A stretch of DNA of 64,000 bases from Lachnospiraceae bacterium UBA7199 (GCA_002490775.1 DKUR01000035.1:59130-123129); one strand, 5' to 3'; counted from the first letter of the stretch, positions 17,421 to 27,545 are shown. Numbers and translations are program-made. The notes: a model not told the origin generated them from the letters alone.

Positions 17421-18845
17421 TTAATCTTCGTTTGCATCTTCTGCCAAAGCAAGAGAAAAAATAAATTCTGTCCCTACGCCTTCGGTGCTGATCACATTGA
17501 TATGCTCCCCGTGAGCGTGAATAATTTCTTTGGTAATGGAGAGTCCTAATCCGGTTCCCTTCTTATCTTTTCCTCTGGAAAGATCAGATTTATAAAAGCG
17601 TTCCCATATCATTTTTAGATCATCCTTAGGGATGCCGATGCCGCTGTCCTTAACGGATACAAAAACCTTATTGTGTTTTTCTGTGGTTTCGATCTTAATA
17701 ATGGAATTTGAATGACTGAACTTGATTGCATTATCAAGAAGGTTATAAAGTACCTGCTGGATTTTTCCTACATCTGCACTTACAAACAATTCATCGCCTG
17801 TCAGGATCAACTCTATTGCAATCATTTTACTTTTGCAGGTACCCTCAAAGGAAGCGGCAGTATTGCGGATAGTCTTATTGATATCAAAGATACTCATATC
17901 AAGCAGCATACCTTTGGTGTTAAGGTTATTTAAAATCAGCAGGCTGTTAGTAAGTTTGGTCAGACGTTCGGTTTCATTTAATACAATGGTAAGATACTTT
18001 TCATGGAGTTCAGGGGGAATTGTGCCATCCAGCATAGCTTCCAGATATCCTTTGATAGAAGTCAGGGGTGAGCGGAAGTCATGGGAAACATTGGCCACAA
18101 ATTTTTTTTGATCATCTTCGGAACGTGCAATTTCACTTGCCATGTAAGAAAGTGTTGCACCCAGATAGCCGATCTCATCTTCACTGTCAATTTGAAATTC
18201 ATAGTGCATATTTCCTGAAGCATACTGCTCAGTAGCCTCTGTGATCTTGCGCAGGGGAAGATATACCATTTCCGTAAAAAAGATTAAAATAATCATGGAC
18301 AGCAGAAATAAAATAATCAGCATTAAGTAGGATATATTTAAAAGGCTGTTGCTGGATGCGGTAATGTTGCTGATAGGATAGTGAATCACCACATAACCCC
18401 TTACAGTATAATCAGAAGTAATAGGGGCAAGTACGCTTAACTGATCATAGGTAAAGCTGTCAAAAAAGTTGCCAATCGTGTAGTAGGAGTTTGCAGTAAT
18501 GGTAGGATCAAATCCGGAAATCACTGTTTCATTTTCCACATCAACAGGCGACTGGGAATCCAGAATCATCCGCCCTGAGGGGTTAATGATCCACAAATTG
18601 GCAGATAGGTAGGTATCTAATGTATCCAACTGCTTTTTTACCGTATCCAGGGAGGTTTCGTTGTTGTACAGGTCCGAGGCATAAGTGTTGGCAATCAGAG
18701 TTGCTTCCCTGTAAAGCGCATCCGCTTTTTCTCTTATCAGATGCTCCGTAGTCATGCTGCTGACAAAAGTTGCAACGATTAAAAATCCAAAAACACCAAA
18801 AATAAAGTATGCAAGCAAAAACTTAAGGTAAAGAGTTTTTCTCAT
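17421..18845 (-). CDS. Membrane sensor histidine kinase (HAMP, HisKA, HATPase_c)
   Basis: 474 residues. Two membrane helices (about 8-29 and 171-191) enclose a 140-residue extracytoplasmic sensor. HAMP follows at about 192-245, then the H-box SHDFRSPL with phosphoacceptor His255, the N-box DNAIKFS, G1 DSGIGIP and G2 GTGLGLS. The kinase overlaps its response regulator by 4 bases. The signal is not evident from the sensor sequence; the arrangement is PhoR/WalK-like without a PAS domain. Confidence 0.93.
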   Translation of the reverse strand: MRKTLYLKFLLAYFIFGVFGFLIVATFVSSMTTEHLIREKADALYREATLIANTYASDLYNNETSLDTVKKQLDTLDTYLSANLWIINPSGRMILDSQSPVDVENETVISGFDPTITANSYYTIGNFFDSFTYDQLSVLAPITSDYTVRGYVVIHYPISNITASSNSLLNISYLMLIILFLLSMIILIFFTEMVYLPLRKITEATEQYASGNMHYEFQIDSEDEIGYLGATLSYMASEIARSEDDQKKFVANVSHDFRSPLTSIKGYLEAMLDGTIPPELHEKYLTIVLNETERLTKLTNSLLILNNLNTKGMLLDMSIFDINKTIRNTAASFEGTCKSKMIAIELILTGDELFVSADVGKIQQVLYNLLDNAIKFSHSNSIIKIETTEKHNKVFVSVKDSGIGIPKDDLKMIWERFYKSDLSRGKDKKGTGLGLSITKEIIHAHGEHINVISTEGVGTEFIFSLALAEDANED

Positions 18846-19543
18846 TGTGATACCTCAAATTTATAACCAATTCCCCAAATGGTAGCAATTCTCCAGCCGG
18901 TATGATCGCTTATTTTTTCTCTCAGACGCTTAATATGAACATCTACAGTTCTTGTATCGCCAATATATTCATATCCCCAAATCTGATCAAGCAGTTGTTC
19001 TCTTGTAAAAACATGATTGGGAGAAGAAGCAAGGAAATATAAAAGCTCCAATTCTTTGGGCGGCATTTCCACGGTCCTTCCCTTGTAAATTACAGAATAA
19101 TTTGTTTGGTTTATAACAAGGTCTGGATATTCCACACATTTTACGTCAGGAGCCTCCGGCATGACGGAAACAGGTTTATATCTTCGAAGTACAGCTTTTA
19201 CACGGGCCACAAGCTCCTTTGAATCAAAGGGTTTTTCCATGTAGTCATCGGCCCCCAGTTCAAGCCCAAGAACCTTGTCAAATATTTCTCCCTTTGCAGA
19301 AAGCATAATAATAGGGATGGAGGATTTGCTCCGGATTTCGCGGCATACCTGATATCCATCTATACCGGGCAGCATCAGATCCAGAAGTATTAAATTGGGC
19401 ATAAAGGAATCTGCAAGAAGGAGAGCAGTTTCTCCGTCACCAGCAATCATGGTTTCAAAACATTCCTTGGTCAGGTACAGAGAAATCAGTTCAGCAATGT
19501 TGGAATCATCATCCACAATCAATATTTTTTGTTTATTTACCAT
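18842..19543 (-). CDS. OmpR/PhoB family response regulator
   Basis: 233 residues. The receiver domain has Asp11/Asp12, phosphoacceptor Asp55 (LILLDLMLPG) and Lys104 (MEKPF); the C-terminal winged helix contains the typical YIGDTRTVDVHIKRLREKI. It is the partner of the overlapping kinase gene downstream. mutS2 ends 21 bases upstream on the same strand, so transcription may enter from mutS2 or from a promoter inside it. Confidence 0.95.
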   Translation of the reverse strand: MVNKQKILIVDDDSNIAELISLYLTKECFETMIAGDGETALLLADSFMPNLILLDLMLPGIDGYQVCREIRSKSSIPIIMLSAKGEIFDKVLGLELGADDYMEKPFDSKELVARVKAVLRRYKPVSVMPEAPDVKCVEYPDLVINQTNYSVIYKGRTVEMPPKELELLYFLASSPNHVFTREQLLDQIWGYEYIGDTRTVDVHIKRLREKISDHTGWRIATIWGIGYKFEVSQ

Positions 19544-19564
19544 AAAAATCTCACTTTCTTTTGA

Positions 19565-21946
19565 TTATTCTTTAAAAGTCACGATAGTGACACCTGCGTC
19601 ACCTTCACCATATTCACCAAGCCTATAGGATTTTATATATTTTATCCGTTTTAAATGATTTTGCACTGCATTGCGCAAGGCGCCAGTTCCTTTTCCGTGT
19701 ACAACCCTTACAGTGGGTAAATGCGCCAGATAGGCATCATCCAGATATTTATCCAATTCAGCAAGAGCTTCATCTACTGTTTTCCCAAGCAGGTTAATTT
19801 CAGGTGAGATGCTGAAGGATTTAGACATTTTTACCTTGCTGGTGTGGCTTTTAGACAAGTGAGGAGTTGGGATGGCGGGTTCTTCTTTCAAAAACACCAG
19901 ATCCTTAACATTTGCCTGGGAGCGCATGATACCGCATTGTATAAAAAGATTTCCCTTGTGGTCGGGAAGCGTGCTGACAGTTCCCGTAAGCCCCATAGAA
20001 AGTATTTTAACACTGTCGCCAATTTTAAGCTGTTCTGATTTTACCTGTCCAGATTTTTGAGGAGCATTTGCTTTTAAAGCCAGTTTATCATTTTTTTTGC
20101 CGATTTCGCCCCGCAGTTTTTCTCTTGTTTTTTCCAAATCCTTTAAAGAAGCACCAGGGCCGGCCTTCTGATAAATACGAATGGTTTCATCAGCTATATT
20201 TTTTGCTTCCTGCAAAATTTCCCGGGCCTGCTCGTTGGCCTGTCTTAAGATTTTCTCTTTTGCATTATCTATTTTCTCATTTTTTGCCTGCAATTTAACC
20301 TTTAAAGATTTGATTTCCTCTTTATAAGAAGCAATTTCCAGACGTTCTTTTTCTATTGTTATTCTGCTTTGCTCCAAGTCGGTGAGAAGGTCTTCAAAAC
20401 TTTTATCTTCTGTTGAAATATGGCTTTTAGCAGCGTCAATAATATAATCCGGCAGTCCCAGTTTTGAGGAAATAGCGAAGGCATTGCTTTTGCCGGGAAT
20501 TCCAATTAACAGACGGTAAGTGGGGGCTAAGGTTTCCACATTAAATTCACAGCAGGCATTTTCCACAAAGGAAGTAGATAAGGCATAAACCTTAAGTTCA
20601 CTGTAATGGGTGGTTGCCATAGTGCGTATGCCTCTTGTATGGAGGTGGTCTAAAATGGCAATTGCAAGTGCAGCGCCTTCCGTGGGATCAGTGCCCGCAC
20701 CCAATTCATCAAAAAGGCACAAAGAATTGTCATCAGCGTTTTTTAAAATGGAAACAATGCTTGTCATATGGGAAGAAAAAGTGCTAAGGCTTTGCTCTAT
20801 ACTTTGTTCATCGCCAATATCTGCAAAAACTTCCGTAAAAATGGAAAGCTCCGAGCGGTCAAGGGCTGGAATGTGAAGTCCTGCCTGCCCCATCAAGGTA
20901 AAAAGTCCTACTGTCTTTAAGGATACGGTTTTTCCCCCAGTATTTGGCCCCGTTACAATTAAGAGATCAAACTCTTTTCCTAAATGAATATCAATGGGAA
21001 CTACTTTCTTAGGAGGAAGCAGCGGATGGCGTCCCTTGCGGATATGAATGTAATGTTCTGTATTAAATAAAGGCATAGTGGCGTTTTCATCCATTGCAAG
21101 CAAGGCTTTGGCAAAAACAAAATCCAGAAAAGTCATGATTCGCTGATTTTCTGAAATTTCTGAAATATGGGCGCTGCATTGTACGCTTAAATCAGCAAGG
21201 ACAGCTTCTATTTCCTCTTTTTCCCTGATGGAAAGTTCTTTTAACTGGTTATTTAAATTGACAATGGCAGCAGGCTCAATAAAAAAAGTAGAGCCGGTAG
21301 AGGACTGGTCGTGAACCATGCCAGGAACCTGGCTTTTGTATTCTGCTTTCACGGGGATACAATATCTGTTATCCCTCATGGTGATCACTGCATCCTGTAG
21401 ATAGCTGCGGTAAGAACCATTGACCATGCTGTTTAGCTGGAAATGAATTTTCTCTCCCGTCAGTGCAATGGATCGGCGCACATGCTTTAATCCCGGACTG
21501 GCGTCATCTGCAATTTCTTCTTCAGAAAGAATGCAGCGGTTGATCTCACCAGCAAGGCTGGTAAGAGGCTCAAGGCCACGAAAATAGTCAGTAAGAGAAG
21601 TCTCCTTTTCTTCATCTTTAGGACCGCGCCCATAGGATTTGATGCGGTTTACGTTGTCCAAAAGGCCGGCAATCTTAAGCAGCTCAGATGCTGACAGTGT
21701 ACTTCCAATTTCCAGGCTTCTAAGGGCCATAGCCACATTCTGGTTTCCACCAAAAGAAGTGGAGCCTTTGGCAAAGAGCATAGAAAGCGCATCAGATGTT
21801 TCCTGCTGGGCAAGACGTATGGCTTCTAAGTCAGTCATGGGAACAAGTGCCTGACACATGTCCCGCCCTGGCTGCGAAGATGCCTTCTGAGTTAATAAAT
21901 TAATGATTTTGGTATATTCTAAAGTATGCAGTACCTTTTCGTTCAT
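19565..21946 (-). CDS. mutS2: Endonuclease/ATPase MutS2
   Basis: 793 residues using the ATG at 21946, preceded by TTGGAG; a longer frame to 22027 adds 27 residues without a ribosome site and unlike the family. Domains in order: MutS-like core and lever, ABC ATPase with Walker A GPNTGGKT and Walker B region CLFDELGAGTDP, a coiled coil (about 520-640) and a C-terminal Smr nuclease domain with VHGKGTGALR. MutS2 acts in recombination control and, in Firmicutes, in rescue of collided ribosomes. Length and motifs look complete. Confidence 0.95.
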   Translation of the reverse strand: MNEKVLHTLEYTKIINLLTQKASSQPGRDMCQALVPMTDLEAIRLAQQETSDALSMLFAKGSTSFGGNQNVAMALRSLEIGSTLSASELLKIAGLLDNVNRIKSYGRGPKDEEKETSLTDYFRGLEPLTSLAGEINRCILSEEEIADDASPGLKHVRRSIALTGEKIHFQLNSMVNGSYRSYLQDAVITMRDNRYCIPVKAEYKSQVPGMVHDQSSTGSTFFIEPAAIVNLNNQLKELSIREKEEIEAVLADLSVQCSAHISEISENQRIMTFLDFVFAKALLAMDENATMPLFNTEHYIHIRKGRHPLLPPKKVVPIDIHLGKEFDLLIVTGPNTGGKTVSLKTVGLFTLMGQAGLHIPALDRSELSIFTEVFADIGDEQSIEQSLSTFSSHMTSIVSILKNADDNSLCLFDELGAGTDPTEGAALAIAILDHLHTRGIRTMATTHYSELKVYALSTSFVENACCEFNVETLAPTYRLLIGIPGKSNAFAISSKLGLPDYIIDAAKSHISTEDKSFEDLLTDLEQSRITIEKERLEIASYKEEIKSLKVKLQAKNEKIDNAKEKILRQANEQAREILQEAKNIADETIRIYQKAGPGASLKDLEKTREKLRGEIGKKNDKLALKANAPQKSGQVKSEQLKIGDSVKILSMGLTGTVSTLPDHKGNLFIQCGIMRSQANVKDLVFLKEEPAIPTPHLSKSHTSKVKMSKSFSISPEINLLGKTVDEALAELDKYLDDAYLAHLPTVRVVHGKGTGALRNAVQNHLKRIKYIKSYRLGEYGEGDAGVTIVTFKE

Positions 21947-22050
21947 AAAAATCTCCAATATTATCTTACTGAAATATAAAATGCTTTGTGTTTCAGTATA
22001 ACATATTTTTTTCTGCTGCACTAGCATTATGAATAACTTAGATGATAACT

Positions 22051-22075
22051 GTTACTGGAACAAAGTGACAGTAAC
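22051..22075. promoter_or_regulatory. Short inverted repeat between mutS2 and the DUF6056-like gene
   Basis: GTTACTG (22051-22057) and CAGTAAC (22069-22075) are inverted with an 11-base spacer, in the divergent intergenic region. A minus-strand TATACT (22000-21995) suitable for mutS2 lies beside it. It could be an operator for either gene; nothing more can be said. Confidence 0.35.
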
Positions 22076-22136
22076 TTGCATTCCATTCTCAGGTTTGCTA
22101 AAATGAAATTCAAGTTGAAATAGAGAGGATGAGCCT

Positions 22137-23534
22137 GTGGCAGATTTTATAGAAAAACATAGAAAACAAATATTTTGGCTGATATTGGCAGCAGCTTTTG
22201 TAACGATTTTTGTTTATAATTTTTTAACGCCTTATTTATCGGATGACTATTTTTATGCCTGCGAAGTACGTCAGGCAAAGTCTTTTTGGGATTTATTAAG
22301 GCAGCAGTATGGAGAATATCTTTCCAACAGTGGAAGAGTGGTGGGGCAGTTCAATGTGCGTTTGTCGCTGGTGTTTGACAAACAGGTATTTAATCTGGTG
22401 AACAGTGGAATGTTCGTTACATTGATACTTTTAATGTATGGAAATATCCGGCGCAAAAGAAAGTATGATATTTTTGTACTTTTGCTTATTATAACATTTT
22501 TGTGGAAATTTGCTGTTGATTTCGGACAGACGATGCTTTGGATCTGCGGTTCCTGTAATTACCTGTGGGGAAGTGTATTTATTTTAGGATTCATTACATT
22601 TTATAGATATTTTTTAAATCATCCAGATAAAATAAAACACAAAGTACTTTTGGCAGCAGGTGCTTTTTTCTTTGGTGTACTGGCTGGATGGTGCAATGAA
22701 AACACTTCCGGCGGCGGCCTGCTTTTGGCAATCATGTTTGCCCTTAATTTCTGGTGGGCAGAAAGAAAAAAGGGAGGAAAAGGGCTTCACGCTTTTATGA
22801 TAACCGGTATAGCAGGTATGTGTTGTGGAATACTTGGTATGATTTCGGCCCCCGGTGTGAGAAGTCGAAGTGCAGTTATGTCAGATGGAGAGTATAGCGG
22901 TATTGTAGGACTCCTTTCAAGGACTTATAAGATTACGCTTAATATAAGAACGCTGTTTTTTACAGTGATTTTAATAACTATTATTGTACTGGTCTTGTTG
23001 GTTCTGCAGAGAAAGCTGTGCAGCTTGAAACAGATCCGCGGCAATGAAACAGTATTATTTTTGATTGCAGCAGTAGCTACGAGCTATGCCCTGGCGTTAG
23101 CACCAACCCCCATGAACAGAGCTTTTTTTGGAGCAGGAGTTTTTCTGATGATTGGATGCATTCAGGGAATTGTGGATGTAACAGACCATGAGCTTTTTAT
23201 ACGGGCAGCAAAGTATAGTCTGGTTAGTGTTTTATGTGTGTGGTTGTTTTTTACTTATTTGGATAATCTGGTGAATCTGGCCAGAATTTACAGGGAAGAA
23301 AATGAAAGGATTGCTTTGATTTTGGAAGAGAAAGCGGATCCGGAAGGGGATGGAGTAGTAGTGGTTCCCAAATTCCGGGAAGCATTTCGGAATCCTTACA
23401 GCATTGCCCATGATTCGGATATGGATGAACATGGAGATTACTGGATTAATTTATTTTATGAAACCTATTATGGTGTGGAAAATATAAAGGCCATTCCTCG
23501 TGATCAGTGGAATGAATTATATGGAGAAGATTAA
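22137..23534 (+). CDS. DUF6056-like polytopic membrane protein
   Basis: 465 residues from a GTG at 22137 with AGAGAGG ahead of it. About ten hydrophobic segments. The N-terminal extracytoplasmic block TPYLSDDYFYACEV followed by NSGRVVGQFNVRL resembles the DUF6056 family, whose members look like GT-C type glycosyltransferases with an acidic DD motif in the first loop; here that motif is SDDYFY. Function is not established. It overlaps the following radical SAM gene by 14 bases. Confidence 0.75.
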   Translation: MADFIEKHRKQIFWLILAAAFVTIFVYNFLTPYLSDDYFYACEVRQAKSFWDLLRQQYGEYLSNSGRVVGQFNVRLSLVFDKQVFNLVNSGMFVTLILLMYGNIRRKRKYDIFVLLLIITFLWKFAVDFGQTMLWICGSCNYLWGSVFILGFITFYRYFLNHPDKIKHKVLLAAGAFFFGVLAGWCNENTSGGGLLLAIMFALNFWWAERKKGGKGLHAFMITGIAGMCCGILGMISAPGVRSRSAVMSDGEYSGIVGLLSRTYKITLNIRTLFFTVILITIIVLVLLVLQRKLCSLKQIRGNETVLFLIAAVATSYALALAPTPMNRAFFGAGVFLMIGCIQGIVDVTDHELFIRAAKYSLVSVLCVWLFFTYLDNLVNLARIYREENERIALILEEKADPEGDGVVVVPKFREAFRNPYSIAHDSDMDEHGDYWINLFYETYYGVENIKAIPRDQWNELYGED

Positions 23535-24495
23535 GAACTGGTGCTTTATGGATAATATGGAATGGGAAGGTATAAGTAGTGATCCCTGCAATCTCTGCCC
23601 TAGGGAATGCATGGCAGGAAGAGAACATGGGCAGCCAGGCTACTGCCTTATGGATAACAGAGTTTTTGTTGCAAGGGCGGCCCTTCATATGTGGGAGGAG
23701 CCTTGCATCTCGGGAAAAAGGGGATCTGGCACCGTATTTTTTTCCGGCTGTAATCTGCGGTGCGTTTATTGCCAGAATCATGAGATTGCATATGGAAAGA
23801 AAGGAAAAGAAGTTTCAATAAGCCGGCTTGCAGAAATTTTTTTAGAACTGCAGGGTAAGGGGGCTGCCAATATAAATCTTGTAACGCCGGATCATTATAT
23901 ATTGCAGGCGGCACAGGCGGTCTTAAAAGCCAAAAGGGAAGGACTTAAACTGCCGGTTGTTTATAACGGGAGCGGGTATGAAAAGAAAGAAGTGATTAAA
24001 AATCTGTCAGGAATCGTAGATATATTCCTGACAGATTTTAAATACATGGATGCAGGATTAGCCGCAAGCTATTCTAATGCGCCTGATTATCCAGAGAGGG
24101 CAAAAGAAGCGCTGAAGGAGATGGTAAGTCTTACCGGAGCTCCGGTATTTGATGAAGAGGGAATGATGAAAAAGGGAGTCATTGTTCGCCATCTGCTTTT
24201 GCCAGGGCATAAAAAGAACGCAAAGGATGTGATCCGGTATGTGTATGAAACTTATGGCGATCAGGTATACATCAGTCTGATGAGCCAGTATACTCCTTTT
24301 GACCGGTTGAAGGAAAAGCCGGAGTACAAAGAGCTTGGCAGGAAAGTTACAAAAAGAGAGTATCAAACAGTGGTTAACTATGCCGTAGAACTGGGAGTGG
24401 AAAATGCTTTTATTCAGGAGGAGGATGTGGCACAGGAAAGTTTTATACCAGAGTTTGATGGAGAGGGAGTTGACGGACAGGATAAGAGGTATTAA
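23521..24495 (+). CDS. Radical SAM protein, PflX-like (COG1313)
   Basis: 324 residues with the ATG at 23521; ATG 23548 is an alternative and neither has a strong ribosome site. An N-terminal Cys cluster (CNLCPREC...GYC) precedes the radical SAM motif CNLRCVYC, with the family-typical context HMWEEPCISG and SGTVFFSGC. This is the PflX group, related to pyruvate formate-lyase activating enzymes but of unsettled substrate. Start overlaps the membrane protein gene upstream and the stop is overlapped by a spurious ATG of the next gene. Confidence 0.87.
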   Translation: MEKIKNWCFMDNMEWEGISSDPCNLCPRECMAGREHGQPGYCLMDNRVFVARAALHMWEEPCISGKRGSGTVFFSGCNLRCVYCQNHEIAYGKKGKEVSISRLAEIFLELQGKGAANINLVTPDHYILQAAQAVLKAKREGLKLPVVYNGSGYEKKEVIKNLSGIVDIFLTDFKYMDAGLAASYSNAPDYPERAKEALKEMVSLTGAPVFDEEGMMKKGVIVRHLLLPGHKKNAKDVIRYVYETYGDQVYISLMSQYTPFDRLKEKPEYKELGRKVTKREYQTVVNYAVELGVENAFIQEEDVAQESFIPEFDGEGVDGQDKRY

Positions 24496-24521
24496 TGATA
24501 AAAAGTAAGGAGAGGTGTGGT

Positions 24522-26801
24522 ATGAAAAGGGAGAAATTAAAAGAACTGATTGGACAGATGACTTTGGAAGAAAAGGCTTCTTTTTGTTCCGGAGCAGATT
24601 TTTGGCATACACAGGGGCTGCCCCGGTTAGGAATCCCGGCTGTCATGGTTTCTGACGGACCGCATGGACTTAGAAAACAGGATGAAAATGCAGATCATCT
24701 GGGAGTGAATGAAAGTATTCCGGCGGTCTGCTTTCCGGCAGGCTGCGGAACAGCAGCTTCTTTTAACAGAGAACTGATTAAGGAAATGGGAAAGACACTT
24801 GGAAAGGAATGCCAGGCAGAAGGCGTCAGCGTTATATTAGGTCCAGCAGTAAATATCAAACGTTCCCCTTTGTGTGGACGCAATTTTGAGTATTATTCGG
24901 AAGATCCGCTGGTGGCTTCCGAAATGGCAGGAGCTTTGATTGAAGGAGTGCAGAGTCAGAATGTAGGTACCAGTATTAAGCATTTTTTGGCAAATAATCA
25001 GGAGACCAGAAGAATGTCCTGCAGCTCACAGGTGGACGAAAGGACACTGCGGGAGATTTATCTGGCGGCCTTTGAAGGGGCAGTTACAAAAAAGAAGCCC
25101 TGGACGGTAATGTGTTCTTATAACAAGATTAATGGAGTTTATGCTGCCGAAAATAAAAAATATTTGACAGATGTTCTTCGGGATGAATGGGGATTTGATG
25201 GCTATGTAATGAGTGACTGGGGTGCAGTGAATCACCGGGTAGCTGATTTAGAGGCAGGGCTTGATTTGGAAATGCCTTCATCTATGGGATTAAACGATAA
25301 GCAGATTGTAGAAGCAGTCAGAAATGGCAGCTTAAAGGAAGAGATAGTGGATCAGGCAGTAGAGCGGATTTTAAATATGGTGTTCCGCTTTGAAGAAAAC
25401 AGGGATAAAACAGTTATCTTTGACAGAGATAAGGATCATGAACAGGCAAGAAAAGTGGCTGAGGAAACGATTGTCCTCCTAAAAAATGAGGATAACATTC
25501 TGCCTTTTTCTGAAGATAAGAAAATCGTATTTATTGGGGCATTTGCTGAAAAACCACGCTATCAAGGCGGCGGCAGTTCTCATATTAACAGTCATAAAGT
25601 AATAAGTGCACTTGAGGAGGCAAAAGGAAATTCTAACATTACTTATGCGAAAGGATACCTTACAGAACAGGAGGAAACCGACGAGCAGTTATTGGCACAG
25701 GCAGTTCAGAGGGCAAAAGAAGCGGACGGAGCAGTTGTTTTTGCCGGGCTTCCAGACAGCTTTGAATCAGAAGGATTTGACAGAATGCATATGTCTATGC
25801 CGAAGTGTCAAAATAGGATAATTGAAGAGATTGCGCGGGTGCAGCCCAATGTGGTGGTAGTGCTTCATAATGGTGCTCCGGTTGAAATGCCTTGGCTTTC
25901 TAAGGTAAAGGGCGTGTTAGAGGCATATCTTGGCGGGCAGGCTGTGGGAAGTGCGGAATATGATATTCTTTTTGGAAAGGTTAATCCAAGTGCAAAGCTG
26001 CCGGAAACATTTCCTGTTAAGCTTGAAGACAATCCTTCTTATTTAAACTTTCCCGGAGAAAAGGATATGGTTACATATAAAGAAGGTATTTTTGTAGGAT
26101 ACCGTTATTACGATAAAAAGAAGATGGATGTATTGTTCCCGTTTGGTCATGGATTGTCCTATACTACTTTTGAATATAAAAATTTGAAACTTGACCATCA
26201 CAGAATTAAGGATACTGAGAAATTGAATGTTTCATTGGACGTGACGAACACAGGAAACAGGGCTGGTAAGGAAATTGTTCAGATCTATGTATCAGACAAG
26301 GAAAGCACGGTGATTCGTCCTGTAAAGGAACTGCGGGAGTTTTCCAAAGTGGATCTGCAGCCGGGCGAAACAAAAACAGTTTCATTTACACTGGACAAAA
26401 GAGCGTTTGCTTATTATAACACCCAGATTCATGACTGGCATGTAGAAAGCGGTGAATTTACGATTATGGCAGGCAGATCATCAAGGGATATTGTTCTTAA
26501 TGAGGACATATATGTAGAATCTACTGTAAATATTCCGGTTCATTTTACTACAGACTCTACCTTGGGGGATGTGATGGAAAATCCTAAGACAAGGGAAGTT
26601 GTAGAAAATCTGTTTGCGGCCAGCACATTAGGAGGCGGGCAAGGCAAAGAAGAATCATCTGAAGGAGCGGCTGTTTCTGATGAGATGATGGAAGCTATGA
26701 TGAAATACATGCCTCTTCGCGGTATTTTAAGTTTTGGCGGCCAGGATGCAATTGGCATTGATGAATTGCAAAGGCTTGTGGACAGGCTCAATCAAGTATA
26801 G
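24522..26801 (+). CDS. Glycoside hydrolase family 3 (beta-glucosidase type)
   Basis: 759 residues from the ATG at 24522, which has AAGGAGAGG six bases before it; an ATG at 24495 overlaps the previous stop and lacks one. The GH3 N-domain ends with the nucleophile motif YVMSDWG, the C-domain includes GGGSSHINS, and a fibronectin III-like domain (KEIVQIYVSD, VKELREFSKV) follows. A further 80-residue C-terminal extension looks helical. There is no signal peptide, so it probably acts on imported oligosaccharides. Exact substrate cannot be told. Confidence 0.92.
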   Translation: MKREKLKELIGQMTLEEKASFCSGADFWHTQGLPRLGIPAVMVSDGPHGLRKQDENADHLGVNESIPAVCFPAGCGTAASFNRELIKEMGKTLGKECQAEGVSVILGPAVNIKRSPLCGRNFEYYSEDPLVASEMAGALIEGVQSQNVGTSIKHFLANNQETRRMSCSSQVDERTLREIYLAAFEGAVTKKKPWTVMCSYNKINGVYAAENKKYLTDVLRDEWGFDGYVMSDWGAVNHRVADLEAGLDLEMPSSMGLNDKQIVEAVRNGSLKEEIVDQAVERILNMVFRFEENRDKTVIFDRDKDHEQARKVAEETIVLLKNEDNILPFSEDKKIVFIGAFAEKPRYQGGGSSHINSHKVISALEEAKGNSNITYAKGYLTEQEETDEQLLAQAVQRAKEADGAVVFAGLPDSFESEGFDRMHMSMPKCQNRIIEEIARVQPNVVVVLHNGAPVEMPWLSKVKGVLEAYLGGQAVGSAEYDILFGKVNPSAKLPETFPVKLEDNPSYLNFPGEKDMVTYKEGIFVGYRYYDKKKMDVLFPFGHGLSYTTFEYKNLKLDHHRIKDTEKLNVSLDVTNTGNRAGKEIVQIYVSDKESTVIRPVKELREFSKVDLQPGETKTVSFTLDKRAFAYYNTQIHDWHVESGEFTIMAGRSSRDIVLNEDIYVESTVNIPVHFTTDSTLGDVMENPKTREVVENLFAASTLGGGQGKEESSEGAAVSDEMMEAMMKYMPLRGILSFGGQDAIGIDELQRLVDRLNQV

Positions 26802-26894
26802 ATTTTTTATTTGAGAGAGGATTTGGTCTTGATAAAAATGGTAATATTCTACAATAGCCTTTAAGTAAATTATTAATTCAACATAAAAATTTTG

Positions 26895-26923
26895 GTATAT
26901 TCTCTCACTTTTTACAAATACTA
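26895..26923 (+). promoter_or_regulatory. Possible sigma-G type promoter of spoVT
   Basis: GTATA (26895-26899) and AATACTA (26917-26923) are 17 bases apart and resemble the forespore sigma-G consensus (GHATR and CATNNTA), with A for C at the first -10 position. SpoVT is a known sigma-G target in Bacillus. The match is suggestive, not proof. Confidence 0.45.
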
Positions 26924-26948
26924 CTGATACATTAAGATTTGTAAAAAG
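26908..26948. promoter_or_regulatory. Perfect 12-bp inverted repeat in the spoVT leader
   Basis: CTTTTTACAAAT (26908-26919) and ATTTGTAAAAAG (26937-26948) are exact inverse complements with a 17-base spacer. The left arm overlaps the -10 region and the right arm ends in the first bases of the AAGGAGA ribosome site of spoVT. It may be an operator for autoregulation or a hairpin that hides the ribosome site. Confidence 0.6.
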
Positions 26949-26959
26949 GAGAAAAGATA

Positions 26960-27505
26960 ATGAAAGCAACAGGTATTGTGCGAAGAATAGATGACTTGGG
27001 ACGTATTGTCATACCCAAAGAAATCAGGAGAACTTTAAGGATCCGGGAAAGTGATCCTTTGGAGATATTTACTGACAGAGAAGGAGAGATTATATTAAAG
27101 AAGTATTCACCCATTGGAGAAATGAATACATTTGCAAAGCAGTATGCAGAAAGTCTTGCCCAAGTTTCAGGCCGGACAGCCCTGATTGCAGATCGGGACC
27201 AGTTTATTGCAGTTTCAGGGGGATTTAAAAATGTTCTTGGTAAATCTATCAGCAAAGAACTGGAAGATAAGCTTAATAAAAGGGAAATTGCAGTTGCTTC
27301 TAAGGAGGAACCGGGATTTATACCGATTACACAGGATGTAACCGATGATTTTATGAATGAAGCAATCAGTCCTATCATATGTGAAGGAGATATTATAGGC
27401 GGAGTTGTTTTGATTGATAATGGTGAAAAGGGAAAAATGGGTGAGGTGGAGATGAAACTAATCCAATCGGCAGCAGGGTTTCTTGGAAGGCAGATGGAGC
27501 AGTAA
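26960..27505 (+). CDS. spoVT: Stage V sporulation protein T
   Basis: 181 residues. The N-terminal AbrB-type swapped-hairpin domain is nearly canonical (MKATGIVRRIDDLGRIVIPK), and the C-terminal 120 residues match the GAF-like domain of SpoVT (SGRTALIADRDQFIAVSG). SpoVT is a DNA-binding regulator active in the forespore late in sporulation. Full length, so AbrB itself (about 95 residues) is excluded. It implies a spore-forming organism or ancestor. The gene is monocistronic, with an inverted repeat before it and a terminator after it. Confidence 0.95.
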   Translation: MKATGIVRRIDDLGRIVIPKEIRRTLRIRESDPLEIFTDREGEIILKKYSPIGEMNTFAKQYAESLAQVSGRTALIADRDQFIAVSGGFKNVLGKSISKELEDKLNKREIAVASKEEPGFIPITQDVTDDFMNEAISPIICEGDIIGGVVLIDNGEKGKMGEVEMKLIQSAAGFLGRQMEQ

Positions 27506-27545
27506 ATTGCTGCCAGGTATCAATGTTTTATCTGCAGAAATGAAG

